In this document: piece by piece, positions 26,507-34,773 of the stretch
Layout: each line of letters opens with the position of its first letter
Numbering within the stretch: the stretch's first letter is position 1
DNA from: Salipaludibacillus daqingensis
GTDB lineage: Bacteria > Bacillota > Bacilli > Bacillales > Salisediminibacteriaceae
DNA length: 34,773 nt
Assembly (NCBI RefSeq): GCF_029891575.1
Contig: NZ_JARZHF010000017.1
Location: 1-34,773 of the forward strand
Direction of reading: 5' to 3'
Notes under the pieces: generated by a model
Database searches by the model: none
The model's input: the letters and a program-made list of their open reading frames with translations, nothing else
Told to the model about the DNA's origin: nothing
Position numbers and translations under genes: made by a program

Positions 26507-26518
26507 GACGATGTTTTT
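26473..26518. terminator. Intrinsic terminator of the tsaD operon, symmetric
   Basis: AAAACATCGTC-x-TTTTCC pairs with GGAAAA-GACGATGTTTT; A- and T-runs flank both sides. It ends the thiL-tsaD transcript from the right. A DnaA-like box overlaps the loop. Confidence 0.85.
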
Positions 26519-26531
26519 ATCGTTTATTTCG

Positions 26532-27548
26532 TTATTTTAACATTAATCCTGCCTGTCCATTTAATCGATCATCGGCATATTTTCCGTCCCAAAAAAGAAA
26601 CGTTCCAGCAGATCCGATCATCGCTGCATTATCGGTGCATAATTTCAACGGTGGAATCGTCAACGTTATATCTGCTTTTTCACATGCTTCCGTTAACGTT
26701 TTTCTTAACCCTCGATTAGCTGCAACACCACCGGCTAACAAAATCCGGTTAACACCTTTTTCTTTCGCTGCACGCATCGCTTTCGTTACAAGAACTTCAA
26801 TGACACTTGCTTGAAAACTTGCGGCGATTTCTTCATTTGACCATTGTTCTCCCCGCTGTTTTGCATTGTGAAGTGTATTAATAACTGACGATTTTAAGCC
26901 ACTGAAGCTAAAATCGTATGAACCTTCTTCAAGCCAGGCTCTGGGAAAGTTGATCACCGCTTCTCCTTCATGGGCTAACTTATCCATTTGAGGACCACCT
27001 GGATATGGTAAACCTAATGTTCTCGCGACTTTATCGTATGCTTCACCAACTGCATCATCTCTTGTCTCACCAATGACTTCATACGATCCATGTTCCTTCA
27101 TGTATATAAGTTCCGTATGGCCTCCGGACACAACGAGCGTCAACAACGGAAATGTCAGTTCCTCAACAATATGATTGGCGTATATATGACCAGCAATATG
27201 ATGAACACCAATTAACGGTTTCCCCCACGCAAAAGCAACCGCTTTGGCTGCATTGACACCTACTAACAACGCTCCAACTAAACCTGGACCTTCCGTTACT
27301 GCTACAGCATCAATTTCGTCTTTCGATACGTTCGCTTCCTTCATCGCTTCTTCCAAAATAAAGGTTATTTGCTCCACATGATGCCTAGAAGCAATTTCAG
27401 GCACTACGCCACCGAACCTTTTATGACTTTCTATTTGTGAAGATACGACATTACTGAGTACGTCCCGTCCATTTCTCACAACAGCAACAGAAGTTTCATC
27501 ACAGCTTGTTTCAATCGCTAATATTGTTGTACTTTCTCGTTCACTCAT
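26532..27548 (-). CDS. tsaD: tRNA N6-threonylcarbamoyladenosine transferase TsaD (Gcp)
   Basis: Catalytic subunit that moves threonylcarbamoyl from threonylcarbamoyl-AMP to A37 of ANN-decoding tRNAs, with TsaB and TsaE. ASKHA fold; metal-binding HHIAGH (His117 and His121 counted from the preferred start), [19 protein letters not shown] and the C-terminal [12 protein letters not shown] are all present. The longest frame starts at GTG 27563, but the ATG at 27548 overlaps the rimI stop (ATGA) and gives the family N-terminus [19 protein letters not shown]; 338 residues. It is the last gene of the operon. Confidence 0.97.
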   Translation of the reverse strand: MSERESTTILAIETSCDETSVAVVRNGRDVLSNVVSSQIESHKRFGGVVPEIASRHHVEQITFILEEAMKEANVSKDEIDAVAVTEGPGLVGALLVGVNAAKAVAFAWGKPLIGVHHIAGHIYANHIVEELTFPLLTLVVSGGHTELIYMKEHGSYEVIGETRDDAVGEAYDKVARTLGLPYPGGPQMDKLAHEGEAVINFPRAWLEEGSYDFSFSGLKSSVINTLHNAKQRGEQWSNEEIAASFQASVIEVLVTKAMRAAKEKGVNRILLAGGVAANRGLRKTLTEACEKADITLTIPPLKLCTDNAAMIGSAGTFLFWDGKYADDRLNGQAGLMLK

Positions 27549-27997
27549 TCTAATCCCACCCACATAACTAAAGCATCTTCTTGGTTATCCGTATAATATT
27601 TTTTACGAATGCCACCATCTTTTAATCCATATTTGCGGTACAACGCTTGTGCTGCTTTATTCGATACTCGCACTTCCAAACTGATTTTTACAGCTCCTAA
27701 TTTCTTTGCCATTTCCATGGCACCTTGAAATAGATACTCGCCTAGGCCTTGACGGCGAAGGGAGCTGTGAATTCCTATATTCGTAATGTGTGCTTCATCA
27801 ACGATCACCCAGAGCCCACAATAACCGACTATTTTATCGTCCACTTCTGCAACAAGGTAATAAGCGAATTGATTTTTTGTTATTTCATTAAAAAATACAG
27901 AATAAGTCCATGGTTGAGGGAAACAATCTTTTTCAACTTCCATCACTTGGTCTAAGTCATCCACTTCCATCAAACGAATTTGTACTACTTCTTCCAT
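27545..27997 (-). CDS. rimI: Ribosomal protein alanine N-acetyltransferase RimI (GNAT)
   Basis: A 150-residue GNAT acetyltransferase with the acetyl-CoA loop RRQGLGEYL (motif A) and [15 protein letters not shown] near the C-terminus, typical of RimI (acetylates the N-terminus of ribosomal protein S18 in E. coli). The frame can start at ATG 28003, but AGGAG lies only one base before it and seven before the ATG at 27997, which is preferred. It overlaps tsaD by four bases and follows tsaB by about 17. Confidence 0.9.
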   Translation of the reverse strand: MEEVVQIRLMEVDDLDQVMEVEKDCFPQPWTYSVFFNEITKNQFAYYLVAEVDDKIVGYCGLWVIVDEAHITNIGIHSSLRRQGLGEYLFQGAMEMAKKLGAVKISLEVRVSNKAAQALYRKYGLKDGGIRKKYYTDNQEDALVMWVGLE

Positions 27998-28014
27998 AAC
28001 CATTCTCCTATAAA

Positions 28015-28728
28015 CTAATTATCGCGAACGTTGTTTTTATTGGCTTCTAGCCATTTCGCTTCCGCTTCAGCTAACCGGTGATAATTCGGCGAAAACGTAT
28101 GCGTTTCCTGTTTATCAACGATCGCATTCATCCCTACTACAGCAAGTTCTAACGGCCGCGGTAAACAATCAATGGCTGACCCAAACACCGCTAAATCACC
28201 TAATATTTCAGTTATTAGTTCTTCATGTTTATCTATATCAGGGCTTAAAAATAACACCGGTTCATCCAATTCTTTTAACGACGTTAACCATTGTTCATGA
28301 ATTGTCATGCAATCTTCTTTTTCAGAGACCATCGTTCCCTCAGCACCTCGATAAAGGCCTGTAAATACTTGCCCTCTTCTTGCATCAAAAAATGGGGAGA
28401 CCACTCCTTGAAAATATCGACCATTTTGAGCAAGCATTTCCATGCTAGAAACACCTACAACAGGGACACCTAAACTCCACGCCAACGTTTTTGCTGTCGT
28501 GACACCGATTCGAACTCCTGTGTAGGAGCCTGGTCCTTCCGAAACAACCATTCGATCCAAATCTTTCGGCTCCATTTCCACTTCATTAAATAAAGCGCGG
28601 ATTGCTGGCATTAAACGTATGGAATGGTTTTTCTTTTCATGGGTTACCATCTCCCCCACTGGAACGCCGTCTTTCAGAAGAGCAACTCCCATTACATACG
28701 TCGACGTATCAATTGCTAATATGTTCAT
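28015..28728 (-). CDS. tsaB: TsaB, t6A synthesis partner of TsaD
   Basis: 237-residue ASKHA-fold protein that pairs with TsaD and recruits TsaE but has no transferase activity of its own. It starts MNILAIDTSTYVMGVALL and has the family segment SEGPGSYTGVRIGVTTAKTLAW. It overlaps the end of tsaE by about 20 bases. Confidence 0.95.
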   Translation of the reverse strand: MNILAIDTSTYVMGVALLKDGVPVGEMVTHEKKNHSIRLMPAIRALFNEVEMEPKDLDRMVVSEGPGSYTGVRIGVTTAKTLAWSLGVPVVGVSSMEMLAQNGRYFQGVVSPFFDARRGQVFTGLYRGAEGTMVSEKEDCMTIHEQWLTSLKELDEPVLFLSPDIDKHEELITEILGDLAVFGSAIDCLPRPLELAVVGMNAIVDKQETHTFSPNYHRLAEAEAKWLEANKNNVRDN

Positions 28729-29185
28729 AATCCATAAACTCCTTAATTAAAGTCACATAATAATCGCCAGTTGGTATGAAATAGAAGAGCCTTTCGTCTT
28801 CCCCAGTATACTCGATCACGATGTCTAACCGCTCTTCTGGTAATTGCTCCGCGATCATCTCTGGCCACTCGATTACCGTCACTCCACCACTCTCAAAGTA
28901 TTCGTCCAAACCAAGGTCTTCCAACTCATCAGCAATACGATACGCATCCATATGATAAAAAGGTAAATACCCTTGATACTCTTTCATAATGGTAAATGTA
29001 GGGCTATTCACTGTCCGTTCTACACCTAATGCTTTTGCTAACGATTTTGTAAACGTCGTTTTTCCCGCTCCTAAATCGCCTTTCAATGTAATAATATCAT
29101 TTGGCTTCACAAGTTTCCCTAATTTATCAGCAATTTCTGCTGTTTTCTTTGGGGAAACGGATTTTATTGTCCATTCTTCTTTCAT
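28709..29185 (-). CDS. tsaE: TsaE, ATPase of the t6A complex
   Basis: 158-residue P-loop protein with Walker A GDLGAGKTT (36-44), SPTFTIMKEY and FYHMDAYR, the YjeE/TsaE signatures. It drives turnover of the TsaBD complex. Second gene of the operon, about 20 bases after thiL. Confidence 0.95.
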   Translation of the reverse strand: MKEEWTIKSVSPKKTAEIADKLGKLVKPNDIITLKGDLGAGKTTFTKSLAKALGVERTVNSPTFTIMKEYQGYLPFYHMDAYRIADELEDLGLDEYFESGGVTVIEWPEMIAEQLPEERLDIVIEYTGEDERLFYFIPTGDYYVTLIKEFMDYEHISN

Positions 29186-29205
29186 CTATAGCCACTCCTG
29201 ATTGA

Positions 29206-30189
29206 TCAAAAATGTTGATAGCCTGATTTCTCTATCAAAGATCGTTTTTCTTGCCTTTTTAAAAATACTGAGCCTTTCCCTTTTTCAACTGTGCCAATTT
29301 GGAATAGTGAAAGATTATTTTCACTGAATAACAGTAATAGCTTTTCCCAACCGTTAGGAGAAATTGTACCAACTAGCTGAAAGTCTTCTCCTCCGTAAAG
29401 CATCCACTCTTCTTGTTTTTGTATAGAATGTGTTTGAAATTCGGTATGAATTGGCAACGTATCCCAATCAATAACGATGTTCACTCCGCTTGCTTCCGCG
29501 ATTTCTTTCGCTTCATGAGCAATCCCATCACTTATATCATTTAACGAAACCCTTTCCCCACATTCAGCAAGCAATCGTCCTGCCAACAGTTGTGGTTCTG
29601 GCTGTTGATGCGCTTTTATAAATGGACTTAACGTCTGATCATCGATTGCTGATAAGCCTTTTTGGAGCAAAACTTCCAATCCATAAGCGGACAAACCAAT
29701 GTCTCCCGTTATAAAAAGAATGTCCTCTTCTTCTGCATTCGACCTTAATAAATGACGTCCTCTCTCTACTTGGCCGATCACCGTTACAGTAATGACCAAC
29801 GACTCTTTCGTAGACACGGTGTCCCCACCAATCAAGTCTACTTGAAAGCGAGATGCTAACTCCTCCATGCCATGATAGATCTCGATTCGTTCTGCTTCTG
29901 TCCAACCTTCTTTAGGAACAGCAATCGATACGAGATAATAAAGGGGAATCGCTCCCATCGCTGCTAAATCACTTAAATTAACGGCAAGAGCTTTATACCC
30001 AATGGATTTAATTGGCATCGTTTCTTTCTTAAAGTGAATCCCTTCCACCATCGTATCCACTGCAACAACTTGATCAAATTTCTGATCCACACGATAAACA
30101 GCAGCATCGTCACCAATCCCTACTTTTAAAGATGAATGGAAATGACTTTTAGGTGCAATTGATTTTATCCAATCAAATTCATTGTTCAT
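29206..30189 (-). CDS. thiL: Thiamine-monophosphate kinase ThiL
   Basis: Phosphorylates thiamine monophosphate to the active diphosphate. Magnesium- and ATP-binding motifs VGIGDDAAV, VDTMVEGIHF, GGDTVST, TGDIGLS and LNDISDGI are all present. The longest frame starts at 30225 with a basic extension (RRAKRRGRG), but AGGGG seven bases ahead of ATG 30189 and the family length (about 325) favour MNNEFDWIK; 327 residues. First gene of the thiL-tsaE-tsaB-rimI-tsaD operon. Confidence 0.95.
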   Translation of the reverse strand: MNNEFDWIKSIAPKSHFHSSLKVGIGDDAAVYRVDQKFDQVVAVDTMVEGIHFKKETMPIKSIGYKALAVNLSDLAAMGAIPLYYLVSIAVPKEGWTEAERIEIYHGMEELASRFQVDLIGGDTVSTKESLVITVTVIGQVERGRHLLRSNAEEEDILFITGDIGLSAYGLEVLLQKGLSAIDDQTLSPFIKAHQQPEPQLLAGRLLAECGERVSLNDISDGIAHEAKEIAEASGVNIVIDWDTLPIHTEFQTHSIQKQEEWMLYGGEDFQLVGTISPNGWEKLLLLFSENNLSLFQIGTVEKGKGSVFLKRQEKRSLIEKSGYQHF

Positions 30190-30243
30190 AAAGAATCCCC
30201 TACCTCGCCTCTTTGCTCTTCTCACTCATTTTAACCGTTTTCC

Positions 30244-30252
30244 ATTATATCA
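30244..30252 (-). promoter_or_regulatory. Extended -10 promoter of the thiL operon
   Basis: On the minus strand TG-A-TATAAT, a perfect extended -10 box, 55 bases ahead of the thiL start and right after the upstream terminator. Confidence 0.6.
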
Positions 30253-30262
30253 AACAAACAAG

Positions 30263-30287
30263 AAAAAAAGGAGAGAAAACCTCTCCT
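30263..30287 (-). terminator. Intrinsic terminator of the PLP enzyme gene
   Basis: On the minus strand AGGAGAG-GTTTT-CTCTCCT followed by T6. The stem begins at the first base of the stop codon. Confidence 0.88.
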
Positions 30288-31411
30288 TAAGATAGTGCTT
30301 TCTGAAATACTTCCACGATATCTTCCGCGTCTTCAATTCCAACGGAGATACGTATCATCGAATCCGTCACACCTAGTTTTTCTCGCATATCTTTAGGCAC
30401 TGGACGATGCGATGTACCAACCGGATATGTGATTGAAGTCTCAACCCCAGCTAATGTTGGAACAATTTTGACCCAATCAAGCTTTGTAGAAAATTCCTGA
30501 ACACTTATTCCTTCTGCTAAATCAATCGTCACAATCGCTCCATTACCTTCTTCCGATACCGCCTTCGGATAAAACACGTTGTTTATCTTTGCATGTCCTT
30601 CAAGAGATCGAGCTAACTTTTGTGCGTTTGAACATTGGCGTTCCATACGTAAACTTAATGTCTTTAATCCTCGACAGCCAAGCCACCCGTCAAACGGACC
30701 TAGGTTGCTTCCAAGAATAGATACTTTCCCTTTTGCCTTGACCATCAGCTCACGACTTCCAGTGACAATGCCTGCTGAAACGTCACTGTGACCTGCTATA
30801 TATTTCGTCGCACTATGTGCGACAATATCTGCACCAATTTCATGGGGGCGAATTAAGTAAGGGGTCGCAAATGTGTTATCCACCATTGTTTTCAGACCAT
30901 GGCTAGCAGCGATTTTTACGATACCTTCTAGATCTTCTACTCTTAAAAGTGGGTTTGTAATTGACTCTGTATAGAGCAATACCGTATTTTCTCGAATCTC
31001 ATCTTCTATTTCTTCTCGACTCGAATAATCTACAAAACTAACAGAAATACCAAAGTCTTTTAACTCATGTGCAAAAAGCTGATATGTACCACCGTATAAA
31101 TCCTCTGTTGCAATGATATGATCTCCTGTTTTCGCAACAGCTAGCACACCTGCAAGGATAGCTGATAATCCAGAAGCAGATGCCACGCCCATTTCAGCTC
31201 CTTCTAAATCAGCCACACCTTTTCCTAAATCATCTGTATTCGGATTTCCCATTCGTGTATACATATATGATTTTTTACCTTCAAAATAACTTTCCATATC
31301 ATCGATATCGTGAAATGAAAAAGCGGATGTTTGATAAATTGGTTTTGTTTTACTTACTTCACTCGTCTCCATCTTCTGAGGAAAATGGACATTTTTTGTT
31401 TGAAATCGCAA
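30287..31411 (-). CDS. PLP-dependent trans-sulfuration-type enzyme (cystathionine synthase/lyase or methionine lyase family)
   Basis: 374-residue Cys/Met metabolism fold-type I enzyme. SATKYIAGHSDV holds the PLP lysine (Lys203); VDNTFATP (Asp178) and YTRMGNPN are the other cofactor contacts; a C-terminal RISVGIED binds the substrate carboxylate. Members include cystathionine gamma-synthase, cystathionine beta- and gamma-lyase and methionine gamma-lyase, and sequence alone does not decide between them. It stands alone with its own promoter and terminator and no sulfur genes or S-box riboswitch beside it. Start is TTG 31411, with AAAGGTG about ten bases upstream. Confidence 0.85.
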   Translation of the reverse strand: MRFQTKNVHFPQKMETSEVSKTKPIYQTSAFSFHDIDDMESYFEGKKSYMYTRMGNPNTDDLGKGVADLEGAEMGVASASGLSAILAGVLAVAKTGDHIIATEDLYGGTYQLFAHELKDFGISVSFVDYSSREEIEDEIRENTVLLYTESITNPLLRVEDLEGIVKIAASHGLKTMVDNTFATPYLIRPHEIGADIVAHSATKYIAGHSDVSAGIVTGSRELMVKAKGKVSILGSNLGPFDGWLGCRGLKTLSLRMERQCSNAQKLARSLEGHAKINNVFYPKAVSEEGNGAIVTIDLAEGISVQEFSTKLDWVKIVPTLAGVETSITYPVGTSHRPVPKDMREKLGVTDSMIRISVGIEDAEDIVEVFQKALS

Positions 31412-31806
31412 ATTACGTCAACACCTTTCAAAACTTGTCATCTATCTATCATACCTTATTTCAATAATCATGAAAAATATTTCTTTATGTTTTTGAAATA
31501 TTCTTGCTATTATTAGCCATATTTCTCGTTTCACTCAAGAAAAACCAATTTCCCTTCTATAATATGGTAGTTATTTCTAGTATTTAGGGTTTATGAACGA
31601 CCAATTATTTACCCTGTTCTTCCCTACCTATCCAAAAGTCAATAGTATTTTTATGTTAAAATAAACTTAGAGATTGTCATTTCGTGTATATCAGAGATTT
31701 GAGCATATAAAAGTTCGATTATTAAAGAAATAATTTCTTTTAGAAACGTTTACAGTATTTTTATTTTATCGTTGGTAGAATTTATATAAAAAATAAGGAG
31801 AGTTAT
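31412..31806. other. AT-rich divergent intergenic region
   Basis: Holds the promoter of the PLP enzyme gene (31449-31477) and, near its right end, the GGAG ribosome binding site of the Gre-like gene. TAGAAACGTTTACA (31741-31754) resembles a CcpA cre site at 12 of 14 positions. No riboswitch-like folding or gene is seen. Confidence 0.5.
31449..31477 (-). promoter_or_regulatory. Sigma-A-type promoter of the PLP enzyme gene
   Basis: On the minus strand TTTTCA (31477-31472), 17-base spacer, TATGAT (31454-31449). The leader is only about 30 bases, too short for a riboswitch. Confidence 0.5.
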
Positions 31807-32310
31807 ATGTCTGTTAAAATAACACATAAGGGTAAGCAAATGGTTCTTAAACAAATAGCTAATTTTGAACAAGAATTGAAGCAAGTACGTATTGATAAAA
31901 ATAATGCATATCATGCGTGCGGTGATGATAAGTTAGCTAATCCTAATTTTCATAAATTAATGCAAGATGAACGTATATTAGTAGAACGTATTCAAGATAT
32001 TCATCAAACGTATAAGAATGCTGAACTTATTGAGTTTGATGATCGAAATACGAAAAAAGTTGATATTGGCTCTATCGTAAAGTGTTCGTTTGACTATGCA
32101 ACTTTTACGGAAGAAGAAGTATATGAAATCGTTGGTTACGGTGAATCTAATATAGAGGAAAATAAACTTTTCTATGATACAGAAGTTGCAAGGAACTTGA
32201 TAGATTTAAAAATTGGCGAGGAAACTATTTTGTCCGTTCCTTCAGGAAAAGTAAAGTGTAAGGTTTTAAAGATGTATAGCGGATGGGAAGAAGTTGAGAT
32301 TCCTTTATAA
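31807..32310 (+). CDS. Gre-factor-like protein (GreA/GreB C-terminal domain)
   Basis: 167 residues. The C-terminal half (about 85-165) has the FKBP-like domain of GreA/GreB: VDIGSIVKCSF, EIVGYGES and IGEETILSVPSGKVKCKV. The N-terminal part is a predicted coiled coil. Its turn has GDDKLANPNFH where GreA has GDLSENAEYH, so acidic residues that could reach the RNA polymerase active centre remain, but the rest differs. It is probably a Gre-like RNA polymerase secondary-channel protein, not the housekeeping GreA. GGAG lies just ahead of the ATG. Single gene with its own terminator. Confidence 0.75.
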   Translation: MSVKITHKGKQMVLKQIANFEQELKQVRIDKNNAYHACGDDKLANPNFHKLMQDERILVERIQDIHQTYKNAELIEFDDRNTKKVDIGSIVKCSFDYATFTEEEVYEIVGYGESNIEENKLFYDTEVARNLIDLKIGEETILSVPSGKVKCKVLKMYSGWEEVEIPL

Positions 32311-32399
32311 AAAGAAATAATGTTATATTTGTTCTTTTTCCAACTATAGGGAGGAACTTTACTTTAAGAAGACAAACAATTTATAACGCATGAATGTGA

Positions 32400-32452
32400 A
32401 CTGCACCCGAATTGATGGACGTAATCTATCAATTGGAGGTGCAGTAGTTTTT
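32400..32452 (+). terminator. Terminator of the Gre-like gene
   Basis: ACTGCACC-x3-ATTGAT pairs with ATCAAT-x4-GGTGCAGT, followed by AGTTTTTC. Confidence 0.75.
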
Positions 32453-32525
32453 CTATGAATTACTACATGCTATGTTGTCTTCATAGTATCAAAACTACAT
32501 AGCAACAGTTCTATTTAAAAATGAC

Positions 32526-33929
32526 TTATTTATGCACTTTTTGCTCAGAATAGAGCGGAAACGACATATAAAAAGTTGTTCCTCTATTTACTTCACTCTT
32601 AATATGATATTTGCCGCCATGATTTTCAATTATTCTAAAAGTCATCATCAATCCTAACCCAGTACCTTTTTTCTTAAGGGAATAAAATGGTACTCCTAAT
32701 TTATCGATTTCGACTTCCGTTAAACCAACACCTTCATCAGAAATCTCAATTTGTAGTCTATTATCATCTTCTGAAATAGAGATTATTACGGTTCCACCCT
32801 CAGGCATTGATTCCATTCCATTTTTTATAATATTGATAAACACTTGTTTTAATTGATTTTCCTCACAATTTACATTTGTTTTATCTGTGCTACAAATCAA
32901 ATGGAAACGAACATTTTTTAAATTTGATTCTGGTTCCAAAAATTTAATGACATACTCAATGATGGACTGAATATCTTTTGGGGTGTAAGTTACTTCATGT
33001 GGTTTTGCGAGCATCATAAATTCATTTACTATGACTGCAATTCTATCAATTTCTTCAAGCATAATACCTTTGAAAGGAGATTGAAAAGAATCTAGCTGTG
33101 TAAAGCCTTTAATTGATGTAAGTGGATTACGAATTTCATGTGCTAAACCTGCGGCCAGCTCTCCTAAAACAGATAACTTTTCCGATCTAAGTAGTAATTC
33201 TTCCCCTTTTTTTCGAGAAGTAATATCTTGCTGGATCGTTATAAATTGAAAAGGTTTATTTTCTTCTACTAATGGCACAATTGTAGTCGCAACCCAAAAA
33301 GGACTACCATCTTTTGCTTTTTGTTTCAATTCTCCTCGCCAAACTTCGCCTTGCTTGATGGTATCAATGATCTCTTCATGGAACTGATCTGGATAATTAT
33401 CCATGTTTAACGTACGGTACTCTTTTCCTATCAGCTCTCTTTTATCATATTGCGTAATTTGGCAGAACTTATCGTTAACATAAGTAATCACCCCTCGTCG
33501 ATCAACCATGACTACAATAGACGATTTATCCAATGCTTCTTGGATATCAATGAATCTTTTTTGGAAAAATGAGACGTCTTTGACTGTCACAATGTATCCG
33601 TTAAAATAATTATCAACATCGTACTCATTAATGATTATGTTACATGAATCCGATTCCCCCATTTCTATACCATACTCCAATGGGAAATCCTCTACTTTCC
33701 TATGTTTAATCAACTCAGTTTGTTTTTCTCCAATAAATATATCGAGCTTTCTCCCAATTAATTCATTCTTGTATTTAATATTTAAAGAATTAGAGCATTT
33801 TTCAATTAGATTATTCGCATAACTATTAAACCAAACAATAGTCATTTCTTTGTCTAAGATAAAGATGTTTTCACTAACTTGATTCATAACCTGAAGCAAT
33901 TCACTTTTTATCATTGAACCCAATTCCAA
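32526..33929 (-). CDS. Orphan PAS-domain histidine kinase, sporulation-kinase type
   Basis: 467 residues, no membrane helix, so cytoplasmic. A PAS-like region at about 10-118 and a second PAS/PAC at about 128-238 (FITIQQDITSRK closes it) precede a DHp domain with LAAGLAHEIRNPLTSIKGF (His264) and a HATPase domain with QVFINIIKNGMESMP, SDEGVGL and GTGLGL. This is the layout of KinA/KinE-like kinases that feed the Spo0 phosphorelay. The segment after the H-box (GFTQLDSFQSPF) looks a few residues shorter than in relatives. TTG start, supported by AGGAG nine bases upstream. No response regulator is adjacent. Confidence 0.88.
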   Translation of the reverse strand: MELGSMIKSELLQVMNQVSENIFILDKEMTIVWFNSYANNLIEKCSNSLNIKYKNELIGRKLDIFIGEKQTELIKHRKVEDFPLEYGIEMGESDSCNIIINEYDVDNYFNGYIVTVKDVSFFQKRFIDIQEALDKSSIVVMVDRRGVITYVNDKFCQITQYDKRELIGKEYRTLNMDNYPDQFHEEIIDTIKQGEVWRGELKQKAKDGSPFWVATTIVPLVEENKPFQFITIQQDITSRKKGEELLLRSEKLSVLGELAAGLAHEIRNPLTSIKGFTQLDSFQSPFKGIMLEEIDRIAVIVNEFMMLAKPHEVTYTPKDIQSIIEYVIKFLEPESNLKNVRFHLICSTDKTNVNCEENQLKQVFINIIKNGMESMPEGGTVIISISEDDNRLQIEISDEGVGLTEVEIDKLGVPFYSLKKKGTGLGLMMTFRIIENHGGKYHIKSEVNRGTTFYMSFPLYSEQKVHK

Positions 33930-34118
33930 TTGCAGACACTCCTTTTATAAAAACATTAAATACAGGAATAACACATTTAGGGATTATTTCCTTTTAATGT
34001 ATCATAAATTCTATTATATTTGTAATCAATACTAGAACTATTTGAGCAGTTTCTCACTGTAATTAACTACTAGTTATCCTATTGCCAAATTGTTGGTCGT
34101 TACGGTGCTAGTGGTTTG
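33930..34118. other. Upstream region of the orphan kinase
   Basis: Contains the kinase promoter at 34001-34029. Nothing else is recognised. Confidence 0.5.
34001..34029 (-). promoter_or_regulatory. Sigma-A-type promoter of the orphan kinase
   Basis: On the minus strand TTGATT (34029-34024), 17-base spacer, TATGAT (34006-34001), about 70 bases before the TTG start. Confidence 0.6.
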
Positions 34119-34560
34119 TTTTAGTGTCCTAAATGCGTAAATAACGGGTTTATAGGGTACTAATCGACTTCTTTAGCTACCCTCTTTTTGTAAAACAGCT
34201 CTTCATAGGTCGCTAGTTGACCTCTCTTGTGACCGTCTTTCACCAAAATCAGCTCATGTCTGGCACAAGACGCTCTCTCTTAGTTGCTTGCTCTAGTGAC
34301 CCTAAATACGTTAATGACATATTTATAGGGCACTAATCGACTGCTTTAGTGACCCTAAATTCTTTTTTATTGCATTTTAGGGGCATTAGTTGCTTGCTCT
34401 AGTGACCCTAAATACGTAAATGGCATATTTATAGGGCACTAATCGACTGCTTTAGTGACCCTCTTTTTCCAAAATAGCTCTTCATAGGTCGCTAGTTGAC
34501 CTCGCTTCTGACCGTGTTTCATCAAAATCAGCTCACGTCGGTCACAAGACGCCCTCTCTT
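34119..34560. repeat. Interspersed direct repeats with TAGTGACCCTA/TAGGGCACTA inverted arms
   Basis: Three copies (about 34119-34184, 34291-34355, 34396-34461) of a unit of roughly 65 bp. Each has TAGTGACCCTAAA, about 17 variable bases and TATAGGGCACTAATCGACTG, so each folds as a stem-loop. Copies 1 and 3 continue into the same further block (CTCTTTTT ... CTTCATAGGTCGCTAGTTGACC ...), giving two direct repeats of about 160 bp, 279 bp apart. No coding frame follows the repeat. Confidence 0.85.
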
Positions 34561-34666
34561 GTGACCGTCTTTTACCAAATTCAACTCGCTTTGGTCACAA
34601 GACGTCCTCTCTTGTGTCCGTCTTTCACCAAAATCCACTCGCTTTGGTCACAAGACGCCCTGTTAT
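34508..34666. repeat. 53-bp tandem repeat, three units
   Basis: Units start at 34508, 34561 and 34614, exactly 53 bp apart, each of the form TGACCGTCTTTCACCAAAAT, CACTCGCTTT-GGTCACAAGACG and CCTCTCTT. A diverged unit stands at about 34229-34281. The end of one unit and the start of the next form a hairpin; GGTCACAAGA (34540-34549) and TCTTGTGACC (34557-34566) pair perfectly. The rest of the window (34667-34773) is C/A-rich with no recognisable gene. Confidence 0.85.
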
Positions 34667-34773
34667 TGCTTGTTCACACATCCAATAACTCGCCGCCAAA
34701 CTTCAAACCCAACAAACCCAAAATCAACATCCTCAAAAAACCAAACACAAAAAAGACACCCTCATAAATGAGA

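Noticed and set aside
31412-31448. S-box or T-box leader ahead of the PLP sulfur enzyme
   Set aside because: The predicted leader is about 30 bases and no terminator/antiterminator pair is present.
31741-31754. CcpA cre-like site TAGAAACGTTTACA upstream of the Gre-like gene
   Set aside because: It misses the second and third consensus positions and no promoter placement or carbon link supports it.
34119-34666. CRISPR array
   Set aside because: Units are adjacent or diverged, without uniform unique spacers, and there are no cas genes.
34667-34773. Open frame on the minus strand ending near 34685 (LRMLILGLLGLKFGGELLDV)
   Set aside because: It runs in from the window edge, the DNA is strongly G/T-skewed and low in complexity, and no family is recognised.

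Overview
The window looks like a low-GC Bacillaceae chromosome. Gene content and order match the thiL/tsaE/tsaB/rimI/tsaD/ydiF/moaC/rex/tat/ydiK/ydiL/groES/groEL block of Bacillus subtilis, and the promoters, CIRCE element and ribosome binding sites are Bacillus-like. Glycine betaine synthesis genes and acidic exported proteins fit a salt- or alkali-exposed relative, but the species cannot be named from this sequence.

Left part (1-6560): the window opens inside an IS200/IS605-type tnpB, cut by the window edge. It is followed by a choline-to-glycine-betaine module: aldehyde dehydrogenase (gbsA/betB, minus), GbsR-type choline-responsive regulator (plus), an orphan glycine betaine/choline binding lipoprotein (plus) and a GMC-type choline dehydrogenase (betA, minus). 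A 13-bp motif, TTAACAWAYTTAA, recurs at all four upstream regions and is a good candidate GbsR operator. Upstream of betA lies a previously hidden relic of a second gbsR gene. A 21-bp-periodic array of GAGAGCGCAC-like motifs sits between the binding protein and betA.

Middle part (6561-22413): groEL-groES under CIRCE/HrcA control and ydiL-ydiK are followed by a block of about 12 kb. Between ydiK and rex, where B. subtilis has tatAy-tatCy, there is a respiratory module read on the minus strand: tatA, a four-cluster ferredoxin subunit, an NrfD/PsrC membrane subunit, a Tat-exported molybdopterin oxidoreductase and a TorD-type chaperone. It is preceded by its own sensing system: an ABC-type binding protein, a membrane histidine kinase with a cysteine-bearing PAS region, and an NtrC-type activator, with a DHA2-family exporter at the head. 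A good sigma-54 promoter lies just upstream of tatA and a candidate enhancer about 150 bp further up. The parts form a self-contained signal-regulated anaerobic respiration module. The substrate is not determinable here; the B-C-A gene order is that of tetrathionate (ttr) and selenate (srd) reductase operons.

Right part (22654-32310): rex, moaC (molybdenum cofactor synthesis), the ABC-F protein ydiF, a roughly 500-bp spacer rich in DnaA boxes, and the operon thiL-tsaE-tsaB-rimI-tsaD (thiamine diphosphate and tRNA t6A synthesis). Then come a PLP-dependent Cys/Met metabolism enzyme and a divergent Gre-factor-like protein.

Right end (32526-34773): an orphan PAS histidine kinase of the sporulation-kinase type, then about 750 bp without a convincing gene that holds two interleaved families of direct and inverted repeats, including a 53-bp tandem repeat.
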